Shown piece by piece: positions 10,586 through 20,713 of a DNA stretch of 37,207 bases. The DNA comes from Saksenaea vasiformis B4078. Its lineage: Eukaryota > Mucoromycota > Mucoromycetes > Mucorales > Saksenaeaceae. How positions within the stretch are numbered: position 1 is the first letter of the stretch; the number at the start of each line of letters is the position of its first letter. The notes below the pieces were generated by a model that did not search any database, was not told the DNA's origin, and saw nothing but the letters and a program-made list of their open reading frames with translations. Location of the stretch: the NCBI GenBank assembly GCA_000697055.1, contig JNDT01001639.1, positions 1-37,207 on the forward strand, given 5' to 3'. Position numbers and translations under genes: made by a program.

Positions 10586-12020
10586 TATGTCGAATGCCGA
10601 AGAAGAGAATCGCTCCGGCAATAAAAATTTTTTTCAATCGATATCCAAAAAAAGGGAACGACGTCACGAAATAATTGAGATGTGCCGATTCGATTTACGT
10701 GCACCGCCTATGTGCACCACGAAATAGAAAAGGAAGCCTCTAATGAATTTGCTATATGCACACACACCCAGGAAAGGTGACAGTAGCAAGCATCGAGCAT
10801 AATCCATGCAATCACCATATAAATAAAAATAGCCAGCAGCGACGGATTCACTAAGGTCCTGGCGCTGGGATATCTGAATAAGAACTGGCCCAAATAACGA
10901 TTGCAGCTGTCAATAATGTACAGTACATACATCGGATAGTGAAGCTACACGGAAAGCATCGGCATCCGCGACGCATTATCATCATAGAAAACCGAATCCA
11001 TGCCTCGTTTGCCGAGATGACGAATTCTGGTGAATGTTGCATGGAAAGCAGATCTTTATGCATCAGACTCAAGTTGTATTATGCTAACGCGTTGGTATGT
11101 AACTTTTGATGAAATACACATGCGAAATCAGCTCATCTGCATGACCTCTTTCCCGAACCGTCTCGGATGTAATGGAGCTGAAAGCCCTTTAAATCGGTGT
11201 GGTCGCACACCCACCATCCTTCATGCTCTACCAGACGTTGTATCGGTTCGAGTGCTCTGCGGTGCGTATCACTCACCATCAGCCTGTGCCGCCAGAATCT
11301 CCGCGAAGTCATGGAGCGGGGTCGACTTCCGCCGTCGACGCACTTGTCCTTCGAAGGTAAATGAAACGATATCAAGTGTGGTTTCAATTTATTAGCCATG
11401 AATGTATTTCTATGCAACTCTATACGAACGAGGGATATAAATTCTAGTATGAGCATATCGCTAATTCAATGTGCCGTCATACACAATTCTTCAATGGATG
11501 CCAAGTCTTAATAAGGAGCACGCTTTTCGCTCTGTTACCATGACGATTGGTGATGCACAAAGTGTATTTTCATTAACGTGGAAAGAACCGAACAAGCAAT
11601 ACACAGTATGCTCGCAGCCATGTCTGAAGGTCGTTTAAAGTGCCACCTCAAACTCTCGTCTGTGTGTCAGTCAGAGATTGGCGACGGGATGCATCACATG
11701 CGTGTTACCGTGGATCCATAAGGATAAGATATTGCTTTATATATATATAGTATCGTTACGTTAGAAATATCCATCTTTTTATTTATGAAACAGGGCTTCC
11801 TTTTTTTCCACCTTGTAAGTCGCAAGTCGAGACATTCGCAAGCATGGCAGGAGTTCAGGCCGTGCTTAAGAGCGCTTCGTTTGGTTCACTTTGTCCAAGT
11901 CCAACAATGACAGGGAGACGCTCACTGCACTTCCGACGCAACAGTTGTCGCTATTGCTACAGGAAGGTAGTATGAATTAATGGAGGTATGACAAGTTAGG
12001 TTTATTTTGCTAAATCTTAC
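10586..12020. other. Divergent intergenic region with a dispersed repeat
   Basis: Shared upstream region of the eS19 gene and the small plus-strand gene at 12021. Its centre (11137-11440) matches a second locus at 33125-33450. ORFs of about 70-120 codons occur on both strands over the repeat but show no recognisable domain. Confidence 0.5.
11137..11440 (+). repeat. Dispersed repeat, copy A
   Basis: The first 27 bases (11137-11163) match 33125-33151 with one mismatch. After a divergent stretch, similarity returns around GACGTTGTATCGGTTCGAGT, around GCGGGGTCGACTTCCGCC, and around TTATTAGCCATGAATG, in the same order as in copy B. It lies on the same strand as copy B. The element is old and diverged; ends are approximate and the class is unknown. 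Confidence 0.6.
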
Positions 12021-12363
12021 ATGTCTGGCTTAGCAGCAGCAGCTCAACCCGCGGTTGTCCCAACCAAGAACTTTTTTACGAAAGAGGCACGCGGTTGGGC
12101 CAATGGAGGAGGTATGATCATTTAGCAGTAAATGTTTTCATTATCATCCTCTTCATTTTCGTCCTGAAATATAGGAAGAGAAAGGATCGGTGTCCATGGT
12201 CCAAGTGGAATGATTCGTTCAACTGTCGTTGTGGGTATGGGATTGCCACGCTAAGAACTATCTAAGCAAACAAAAAAAAATTCTATTTTTTTTTTTTTTA
12301 CCTCTTGTTTTTTCATACGTAGCACAAGATGACATGAAAGATGTACCAAACAATCCTGAATAA
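12021..12363 (+). CDS. Small unrecognised protein (63 residues, three exons)
   Basis: ATG at 12021 opens an Ala-rich start (MSGLAAAAQPAVVPTKNFF). It runs through two introns that keep phase: donors at 12112 and 12235, acceptors ending at 12174 and 12322. The tail is hydrophilic and ends QDDMKDVPNNPE. Internal motifs are KEARGWANGG and IGVHGPSGMIRSTVVV. I do not know the family. The first introns are 60-90 nt with classic GTATG donors. An open stretch upstream (11843-11970, starting MAGVQAVLK) is in a different phase and is probably 5' untranslated sequence. The gene converges on the zinc/OB gene, with only 74 bp between the stop codons. Small size lowers certainty, but the two frame-preserving splices support it. 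Confidence 0.65.
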
Positions 12364-12437
12364 TGCTTAATGTGTTGGGCTTCCGTTGAATGACCTAAGG
12401 AGTAACGTGTTATTTAACGTATATAACTAATTATTGA

Positions 12438-12878
12438 TTAGCTTGCTTCAACCTTCATCAAAGCCGTTGCATTGCATCCAATCAATTGTTCCAACGCTTT
12501 CTCATACGCAGTGTAGACTACCATTTTTTCAATGGCAGGGTTATAAACCACCAGTTGAAGTCGATAACTACACTTGACATCGCGGACGCATTGACGACAA
12601 TGCATGCAAAACACCTCCTCTTCTTGAAATGCATGGTGGTAATTGATCTTTACAGGCATAATCTTCCCTTTGCCTTTACACTTGGCACAGTTACGAAAGA
12701 TCAGATTCTTTGTTTGTGCACGGCAAATCTTCACATTAGGGACTAAACTCATGGTTCTGTCCAGAGAGTTTTCTTCCACCCCTCTCCACTCAACCGAGAA
12801 TTTAACCGACCAATCAGGGGCCAAGTCATGGAAACACAGAAAAAAAAGCGTGCGTGTGATAGCAGCACCAGGCGCCAT
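12438..12878 (-). CDS. Small zinc-ribbon/OB-fold protein resembling the RPA1 C-terminal domain
   Basis: Single-exon protein of 146 residues. The N-terminal part (MAPGAAITRTLFFLCFHDLAP) is not recognised. The second half has NCAKCKGKGK and FCMHCRQC, two CxxC pairs spaced as in the zinc ribbon inserted in the last OB fold of RPA1-type single-strand DNA-binding proteins. The end, YRLQLVVYNPAIEKM...EKALEQLIGCNATALMKV, resembles the closing strands and helix of that domain (family pattern YRL..V.D......F...A..LLG..A.EL). RPA1 itself is over 600 residues with several OB folds, so this is a stand-alone domain, a fragment, or a relative of meiotic OB proteins such as MEIOB. ATG at 12878 is the first Met after stretches that look intergenic. 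The gene starts 138 bp downstream of the RING gene's stop. Confidence 0.6.
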   Translation of the reverse strand: MAPGAAITRTLFFLCFHDLAPDWSVKFSVEWRGVEENSLDRTMSLVPNVKICRAQTKNLIFRNCAKCKGKGKIMPVKINYHHAFQEEEVFCMHCRQCVRDVKCSYRLQLVVYNPAIEKMVVYTAYEKALEQLIGCNATALMKVEAS

Positions 12879-13015
12879 AATATATATATATTGTATAATC
12901 GAGTAAAAAGGAAAAAAAAAAGACAATACATTGTCGTTAGTATAATACAAAGAGAGAGAGAGAAAGACAATGAAAAAGTTACGGGGGAGGAGGGTGCGTT
13001 TTTTTTTCTTTTTTC

Positions 13016-14638
13016 TTATGCGATGGTAGGGTCGTGGCTTTGTTTGCCACGGCAATCACGCTTACACATAGGACATCGACTGTTGAGTGCTAACCATTCG
13101 ACAACACATGTCTTGTGAAAATGATGCTGACACCTGACAACCGAAACATAATGTTTCGTTAGTGCTTGGAATGATGAACTACTCGTCTTTTTTTACCATA
13201 ATTGACACAAGATATCGCCATCTTCATAATCGGAGAGACAAATAGCACACACTTGATCTTGTTCTTGTGGGATTTCCAGAATATCGTATTCTGGCTCAGG
13301 TACAGCTGGATTCGGTGCCAGTTCCATCCATCCTAATCGAATCCATAATTTGTCCAGTAAACTCAGCTTTCTGTCCACCGGTTTCACCTCCTGGGCAACG
13401 GGTGGATTGACTTGTACAGTAGTAGTAGTAATAGTAGTAGTAGTAGTTGCTGTTGTTGTGGTAGCAGGCGTGGTTTTGTTGGATTTAAATTGAAATACAG
13501 GTATACTTGCAATCTCCTCGCTCGAAGCGCCACCCATATCAACACCATCATTGACATGTAAAACACGCATACCCACTAAGCAAAATAAATTAAAGATCCC
13601 GCGTCCAGTTCCATGAATTCGCTTACCAAGGACACATGGTAGACAAAAGATGACGGCTGTACAGAGTAAAAGTGGGACAGTGATGATGAGATAGCCGTAG
13701 ATGATCACCACGAGAGAAAGGTAATAGATAGGTTGCGCGGTTTCTGCACATGTGGTGGATGTATAAATCATGTAATTGCCTACAATAAACCAAAAGATGG
13801 CAAAGAGATCGAGTGCCGACTTGGCTCTTTTTTTTTTTTTTCTCCGTTTAGATGGAGCCATAAAGAAAAAAAAAAGGCGGAGACTTACCGATCAATCCAT
13901 CCGTTGAGTCTTGTTGGTTCATTATGCATAGATGAGGACGAATGATGCTGCTGCTGCTGCTGTTGTTGTTGTTGTAATAATGATGGCGTAACGAACGATG
14001 ATTGTTGTTGTTGTTGTTGAGGTAAAGGCGAAGCAGGAGATGGAAAGTGCATATGTGAGTTGGTGGGTATGGGTGTAGGCGGTACGGGTCGTCTTTCGGT
14101 CATGGCATAAACTTCGCCTGTTTCGGCTCTTGCCAAACTATTAGAGGCATTGGCTTGACGCCGACGCCGACGAATAGGGACGATATGTAGATAGACATTG
14201 AGGGGGGAGGCAACAACGAGTCGAAGCATATATACAGCCAAAAAGACGCGCAACGGTTTATCGCAGTACATATCCCATGAAAAAACCAAGACAGCCACGG
14301 TGGTCACCACCTATTATCCGTGCAGAACAACTGAATATAAAAAAAACACATTCAGTTGTATGGACGGACGGTTTTCTTACCTGAATAATGAGAAGGGTAA
14401 GGGAGAATGCAAAAAGAAGTTTTGAAGAACGTGAACTGCGACGCCAGTTGAGGACAAAATGAGAGAACCAATGCGAGCGGACTTGACGTGATGTAGGAGC
14501 TGTACTTCTGGATATATTGGAGGGGGAATTGGTAAGGATGCGAGGTAAGGCTGGACGGGTGGAAGATGTAGACGATGATGAGGAAGCCGTCGATGTCGAA
14601 GGTTGATGACGATGGCTGCGATACGTTGGAGACGGCAT
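13016..14638 (-). CDS. Membrane RING-H2 E3 ubiquitin ligase
   Basis: Multi-pass membrane protein with a C-terminal RING-H2 finger, expected to attach ubiquitin to membrane or membrane-near targets. The Ser/Thr-rich N-terminus (MPSPTYRSHRHQPST) leads into a hydrophobic pair (LLFAFSLTLLIIQ and TVAVLVFSW). Then come LRVFLAVYMLRLVVASPLNVYLHIV, a basic patch, a Pro/Gln-rich linker with two poly-Gln runs, and two more membrane segments (LDLFAIFWFIVGNYMIY and YYLSLVVIIYGYLIITVPLLL). The block ASSEEIASIPVFQF precedes a poly-Thr linker. The RING reads CAICLSDYEDGD...WCQHHFHKTC...SRCPMC, completed across the last intron. Layout and the I-x-x-x-P-x-F-x-F block match plant RING proteins of the At4g11680/At1g12760 type. 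An intron near 13577-13627 is a multiple of three and stays open, so it could be retained. Confidence 0.85.
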
Positions 14639-16279
14639 GACATTAGGAACGTCCGAACGAAAAGAAAGAAGAAGAAGAAGAAAAAAAAAAGGAAAAGAAA
14701 GAAAGTAAAAAAGATTTACATACGCTCAACGAAAGAGGAAAAGGGCGGACCAAACAAAAACTTTATACAGAACAAGAGAAAGAAAAAGAGAGAGAGAGAC
14801 AGAGAGAAGGAATCAATGACCCCGAGCCACCATTTATAACACGTCGATCGATGGATCCTCGGTCTCTTTAGTTAGTAGTAAAGCAAAGTTTTCCCCAGTT
14901 CTTGCCAACAAAGTACGTAGTCCTCGGTAAATTTCAATGCCATTCAGGTAAAGAGACAAAAAAAAAAAGGCTTGGTAGTACAACAGGTAGGATCGTCCGT
15001 CTGTTGTTTGCTGCTTACCATATATATGGAAACCAACACATCCTTAAGGAATTAACTCCATCCTCGTCTGACGGAAGGTCAAGGGTCACAGGTCAAAAGC
15101 GAAGATTGCCGGGATGATTTCGTTTGACAGTTTGGTACATATGCAAAGAGGAAGAAATCAATAAATCAGAAACACGGTTTTTTTCCCATTATTGATCTGA
15201 GGCAGGAGAAAGATTTGTTGTTTAGAGTTTTTTCAAAATTGGACTGCAGCACAGTGTTGCATGCTGAGGAGGAGGAGGAGGAGGAGGAGGAGGAGGATTA
15301 GAGGATGCTGGACCTATCGACGCCACAGCGCTTCTTGTAGTATTGCACCGTCTGAGTCTACTATTACTAAGTGTGATCTTATTGCTGGTTGAGATCTGAA
15401 TGCAAACAAAAAAAAACAATGGGACCTTCTCAAGACACTGATGAACTGTAGAACCCTTTTCTTTTTATCTATAGAAACTTGATTTTTCTTTACGCGGTAC
15501 CAGATCATGAATCATTTGACGTTCTTGCTAGAAGCAAACCCCCCTCCCCCTATGGCGTAAGTTGTATGGTCTAGCTGTGGGTTGATGTCTTCTCTTTGCC
15601 TGTGGCCCACAGGTACAATCATGGGTCTTCCATGCGACATCCCAGTAGGAAACGTTTACCCACCAAATCGAGCGATGGAAAGCGATGGAAAAATCGCGAG
15701 AAACAAAGATGTCGTTCAGGGTAAACAAATTGAACTCCGAGTTGTCCCGGAAGCGTGTTGCTTCGTGTTGGTTTTTTTTTTTTTTTGGTCGACAAGAACC
15801 CAAATTTCCGGGTGTGTACGCAAGCGATCGGGATGGCCACCCATATGAAAAAATAGGTATAAGATTTTTCATTGGTTGTGTCACAGAGTTTGTCACCCGA
15901 ACAGGATACTTTCATTAGGCAAAATGGGTTACTGCACCTTTATCAGGTGTTTACCCCGCGGAAGGAGATAGAGGGAAAAAATGAGATCGCCCGTCCTCGG
16001 AACAAAGAAAAAAAAAAAAGAGAGAGATTGCTTCATTCGAGTTGAGTTAGGGACGGGTGCACTTGAAAATAAACAAGGAAAAGATAGGCTGTATCAAGAT
16101 GGATTAGAATGCGTTCTATGTGAGATAATCTCTTCATTTTCATTACTAACAGGACCCGACCCCCAAAAGTGCCCGCGGTGAACCCAGTGCGCGATTTTGT
16201 GGGGGTTGATTTTCAGGGCAAGTCCGTTCTTTTTTTTTTTTCTTCTTCTTCTTCTTCTTTCTTTGCCCCGTCTGTCAGC
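14639..16279. other. Divergent intergenic region
   Basis: About 1.6 kb between the RING gene and the carrier gene. It holds GAA-rich runs (14660-14720), a GGA microsatellite (15269-15298), T/A runs and a 15-bp near-palindrome CCTGTGGCCCACAGG (15599-15613). Overlapping ORFs on both strands at 15528-15918 are unspliced and unlike any family I know. The T-rich tract ending in CAG just before 16280 looks like an intron end in the carrier's 5' leader. Confidence 0.5.
15269..15298. repeat. GGA trinucleotide microsatellite
   Basis: About ten consecutive GGA/GAG units. On the minus strand this gives a poly-Pro run in a short ORF that is not otherwise supported. Confidence 0.8.
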
Positions 16280-17761
16280 ATGATCCTTCAAAAGACATGG
16301 ACCATTCAGCAACTCTTTCGTTTTCTCGACCATAACAAAGACGGCCTTATCGATGCTCGTGATCTCCTTGCTGCATGTACAGATCCCAATGCACCGTCAA
16401 CCATGGATCAGGTTCGAGTTTAGGATCAATGAACTGTTCTTTTTCACTCAGTAAACTATTTGTTTAGGTCACTCTGGATGGTCTAAAGCAGTTACAAGCA
16501 ACATCAACCGTGCAATTGTCTTTTACAGAGTTTGCCAATCTTATGAACCTTCATGCCATTCCAAACACAGAGATGACGGCAGAGCATGTGAACAAAGTGT
16601 TGACTGTCGTTGCCCAAGCAACAGCACAGGCAAAGACAAGTATGGTCTCCGATACCATGAAGCACCTTGTTGCGGGAGGGATGGCAGGGGCTGTGTCGCG
16701 GACTGTGGTCAGTCCAATGGAACGAATGAAGATCTTGTTTCAGGTAAAAGCATGTTATCTACCCGCCTTATCAGAAAGGTTAAATTAGGATTCAGGTACA
16801 AGGACCCGAGCCCGCGGTATATGAAGGGGTCCTACCAACCTTGGCAAAGATGTGGCGAGAAGAGGGTCTGATGGGCTTTATGCGGGGCAATGGAACCAAT
16901 GTCATTCGCATCATTCCCTACAGTGCCTCTCAGTTTGCCGCCTACGAGTACTGCAAAGCCCTGCTGATGGAACCGGGGAAAACGGAGCTGGACACCACCC
17001 GTCGCCTTACCGCAGGTGGTGTGGCGGGCGTGGTGTCCGTTGCATGCACCTATCCCCTCGACATGGTTCGCACGCGGCTATCTGTCCAATCCGCCACGCT
17101 TCAAGGAAATCTGCGCGCAAATGCCCAACAAAAGAAACTACCAGGCATCATGCCGACCATGCTGCAGATCTATCGAACAGAAGGTGGCTGGATTGGACTC
17201 TACCGTGGATTGTGGCCCACAACACTGGTAAGTACCGCCGCCCTGTTCCTACTCCTACTCCTCCTCCTCCTCCTCCTTCTCCTCTTCCTCGGCTGTACTT
17301 ACCAACAAATTATTTCGTCCAGGGTGTCGCTCCCTATGTGGCTCTGAACTTCCAATGCTATGAAGGTCTGAAAGCCTATATGATCCCACCTGACAGTGAT
17401 CAACCATCCGCCGCACGTAAATTGGTTTGCGGCGCCCTTGCAGGATCCATCGCCCAGACCATCACCTACCCACTCGGTAAAAAAAAAAAAAAGATAAAAG
17501 ATAAAAAAGCAAATAAGGAAATAGCTAACATCTTCTTGTAAACCCTTAGATGTCCTGAGGCGTCGAATGCAGGTCACCGGAATGGCGGCCATGGAATATA
17601 AATACACTGGAACGTGGGACGCAATAAGAACAATGATCCAAAAAGAAGGCATCAAAAGTATGTACAAAGGCCTTATTCCAAACTACCTCAAGGTCGCACC
17701 CGCCATTGGCGTAAGCTTTGTGACATACGAATGGTGTAAAGATGCCCTGAACACCTTATAA
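16280..17761 (+). CDS. Mitochondrial solute carrier with N-terminal EF-hand (SCaMC/Sal1-like)
   Basis: Inner-membrane carrier of the SLC25 family. The N-terminus has one canonical EF-hand loop, DHNKDGLIDARD (16328-16363), and a weak second helix-loop region ending SFTEFANLM. Three carrier repeats follow. The first has VAGGMAGAVSRTVVSPMERMK, the second TAGGVAGVVSVACTYPLDMVRTR, the third VCGALAGSIAQTITYPLDVLRRRMQ; each has its Px[D/E]xx[K/R] signature. Paired G-x-x-x-x-[Y/F]-[K/R]-G segments (EGLMGFMRGNG, GGWIGLYRGLW, EGIKSMYKGLI) complete the fold. This architecture is that of Ca-regulated ATP-Mg/Pi carriers, but those carry three or four EF-hands, so the calcium module here is shortened. The third repeat also resembles the CoA/adenine nucleotide group (Leu5, SLC25A42), so the substrate is probably an adenine nucleotide but is unproven. 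Six exons; the first intron falls inside the EF-hand region. Confidence 0.88.
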
Positions 17762-17980
17762 CCCAATCCAAACTCCACCCCATTCCCAGATCCACCACAA
17801 CACCCTCTTCCCCCCCGCTCTTCTCCCCCTCCTCTTTTCCCCGTCACCTTAGACCATTTGCTCATGTTTTCTTTTTTTCTTTTTTCCTTTGTGCGTGTCG
17901 TTCCTTCCTTTCTTCCTTTCCTTTTTTTCTTCACCGCTCTTTAGATCTGTACTCTTTAATGTATTCAAACAAATAAATGA

Positions 17981-19474
17981 CTAGATTTTCAATGCAGCCA
18001 AATCAGTGGCGACACGACTAGGATCGAAATCCCAGATCACCACTTTACCATCCACACCACATGTCGAGAATTTGGTGACATTGTCTCGTGTACCGGCATA
18101 TACACGGAGTTCACTACAAATGAGCCGAGATCAATATAAAAGACGAACCCTTTTCCTTTTCCTTTACTTGATTGTGTTTTGGTGTGTGGTCAATAAATCG
18201 GTATCTTTGTCGGTTTGACCGCGGGAATCCATGGATTTGAATCGACTTAATACAGAAGCTGTGGTGGACACCTTCTTGCGTCCCTCATCAAGCGATCCAG
18301 ACACATGCCTAGCATTCTTTCATTAAACCATGCCTAACCAACTTGTATAAACTTACCAGTCCTGACCATCGGTGGTCTCGACAAGAATAGGGGCACAATT
18401 GAAGCCAGCAGCGACAATTTGTCTTTCATTTGCCCACACCATGGATCGGAAAGGCAATGTCGTCATTGGCACGGTCAAGACAGTATGCTGACCGTCCTGT
18501 CCAGGATACGCGATGCTGATGGATGCATCATGGCCTAACCACAAATCATGAATAAATAAATAAAACACGTGACAATGTTGAGTCGATTCTTTTTTTTTCT
18601 TTACCTGCAAAGGCAAGTGAATCACCGGAAGGAGAGAAAGCGACTGCATGAACCCAGCCACCACGGCCATTGCTGAATTCGCCACAAAGGGTGTTGAAAG
18701 GCAATTTGTCCCCCCAAACACTAGGGGCAGGTCTAACAAAAAAAAAAAAAGAATTGTTATGCCGTCAGTGAAGAAGAAAAAAAAGAAAGATTTCTTACTT
18801 CTTGTCGAGACCCTTGATAAAGGAAGAGAAGACGCGGGCCTTCATATCGGCAGAGCCTGCAGCCAAGAGCACGTTGTTGGGATGCCAATCAAGCGACAAG
18901 ACGGTACTGCGGATAGGTTTCTTAAGGTGTTTACTGGCCCACCAGTCGTTGTCTTCTTCAAAGTAACAGACGGCGACGCAACGGGCACCGCTGGCAACCG
19001 CGAACTTGTCTTCCTTGGGTGACCAGCGAACATAGGTTGCTGCGCGGTTGATACGAAGAAGTACCAAACCAGGCTTCCACACGCCTTGCTCCAGTGTCCA
19101 GACATAGGCATTACGGTCTTGCGAACACGTAACAATACGGTTGGTTTCGGGAGCAAAGTCGATACTCGTGATGACCTTGTCATGCTAAACATTCAAACAG
19201 TATTTAGCGATGCGTGAAAAACAAGCCATAATAGTAAGGAAGAAGAAGAAAAAGAGACACGTACGCCTTTTAGAACCGCTTCGGGTTTGGTAACGGACTG
19301 GCCAGGTTCATAGATGAGCGCCTCGTTGGTGTTAGGACAGACAACCAACTCTGTGATGGGTGTTAAGATGAAATCTAAGTTGCCTCATTTTTTTTTCTTA
19401 TACTTACTGTCCTTGCTAAATGCATGGGCGGTAATAGGCGCATTTGCGATTTCGTAACAAATAGGACTCGTCAT
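17981..19474 (-). CDS. ARC40: Arp2/3 complex subunit 1 (ARPC1/Arc40), WD40 protein
   Basis: Beta-propeller subunit of the Arp2/3 actin-nucleating complex, acting at cortical actin patches and endocytic sites. The start [22 protein letters not shown] and the next block [16 protein letters not shown] match the family. WD-type segments include [70 protein letters not shown] and [20 protein letters not shown]. The late insert typical of ARPC1 ([10 protein letters not shown]...LLTTHQNTI) is present. The last repeat is [16 protein letters not shown], and the protein ends LAALKI. Seven or so exons; the short TGG codons split by introns confirm several junctions. The stop is 219 bp from the stop of the convergent carrier gene. 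Together with the PAK-like kinase and RhoGEF it covers actin and polarity functions, though no co-regulation is visible. Confidence 0.93.
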
Positions 19475-20377
19475 GATGTGTATAGAGGACTCTAGGCAGT
19501 CTACTCTGTACTTCCAATAGATGAATAAGTCCGCTGCTTCGACTTTTTGTCTATTTTTGCAACCACCTCGCTTTTCGCCGTTTGAAAGCTATTTTGCGCA
19601 CTAGCGAATAGAATTTTACACACACAAAAAGGAAAACTTAGGGATCGACAAACCCACTTTTTTTTTTATCATCTCATTTACGGTCCCAAATGTTACCATC
19701 AAACATTTCTGGAAGACCCTTGAAATCTGAGAAACATCTTTTTACACACATAGTGTAGAGAATGCCTGACGGTAACTAAACGACTTGTTTAGGAAAACTC
19801 AAGCAACAGACACGATATCTCTCATAATGAAACAGTTGGTTTGAGCACACAAGAAGTCTTATGTGTCATACATCACACTTTATTCCGTTTGACCTGAAAA
19901 CAATGTTATTATCAACCCCAAGACAGATCACTGGGTTAACACAGGTCCTTTGACAGCAGATTTGCATCGCCATCAACAGAGGCCGATGCGTAATTTTGAT
20001 CAAAGAGAAAATTCTACCATCCATATCCTTTGATTGGGTAGACTTATCAACGTGCGAAGATCACAAGCATTCAAAGCTAGATGATCTTGTCCAACGTACC
20101 ATTGTTCATGCTGTTTGACTATTTGTTTGTTATAGGGGGGGCCATTTGCCCGCATTTGGTAAGTCAACCAGGGCTGTCTTACAGTGTCACGCTTTTCAAT
20201 TCTTGTTCACAAGAACTGTGACATGACAAAATGTCATGAGCGTCATGCAATGGACCACATGACAGGTCGGGATCATTGGATTGTCTAGTGCACAATAAAA
20301 GGTAGATCATGACCAATGTGCAATGGAAAAAGACCCTCACTGAGAACTGGAGCAGATCCCCTGGCATAAAGGCGTGC

Positions 20378-20473
20378 TTTTTTCTTTTCTTTTCTTTCCT
20401 TTTCTTTTCTTTCCTTTTCTTTTCTTTTCTTTTCTTTTCTTTTCTTTTCTTTTCTTTTCTTTTCTTTTCTTTT
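20378..20473. repeat. TTTTC microsatellite
   Basis: Roughly 95 bp of nearly perfect TTTTC pentamers, with two TTTCC variants near the left end. Lies 240-340 bp upstream of the first KMO start codon. A minus-strand ORF over it is only the Lys/Glu-rich readout of the repeat. Confidence 0.9.
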
Positions 20474-20536
20474 TTTGCCTGGTCTCATGTTAAGTGAAGT
20501 GTATAAGATATGTTTGATTCCTTATGACCACGCGTC

Positions 20537-20584
20537 GGGGGCTATGGAGTTCGGGGGCTATGGAGTTGGGGGGCTATGGAGTTG
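20537..20584 (+). repeat. Three tandem 16-bp G-rich repeats
   Basis: GGGGGCTATGGAGTTC followed by two copies of GGGGGCTATGGAGTTG, head to tail, then GGGTTAA. They sit about 130-180 bp upstream of the first KMO start codon and are absent before the second KMO gene. They could be a protein-binding array or a recent tandem expansion. Confidence 0.85.
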
Positions 20585-20713
20585 GGTTAATTAAAAAAGG
20601 AGAGCGAGAGACGGGGTTTCTTTTCTTTTGATCGGGAACCCGCACATCTTTATTTTCACACGTTCATCTATTTTTTTTTCTTCTTCTCTATCTTCCTTTC
20701 TCTCTTTTTCTCC

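Larger units (their letters stand above)
19475..20713. other. Divergent intergenic region (ARC40 / first KMO gene)
   Basis: About 1.2 kb without a supported gene. The part nearest the KMO gene holds a long TTTTC array and three 16-bp G-rich repeats, listed separately. A C/T-rich tract lies directly before the KMO start codon. Confidence 0.5.

Noticed and set aside
11030..11456. Opposed ORFs over the dispersed repeat
   Set aside because: The open frames are not maintained in the second repeat copy, so coding is not supported.
12879..13055. N-terminal extension of the zinc/OB protein
   Set aside because: The extra residues translate A/T-rich intergenic sequence and the 3' end of the RING gene.
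15528..15918. Overlapping ORFs of 77-122 codons on both strands upstream of the carrier
   Set aside because: They mirror each other, contain translated T/A runs and resemble no family; likely promoter/leader sequence.
20285..20488. Lys/Glu-rich minus-strand ORF
   Set aside because: It is the translation of the TTTTC microsatellite.
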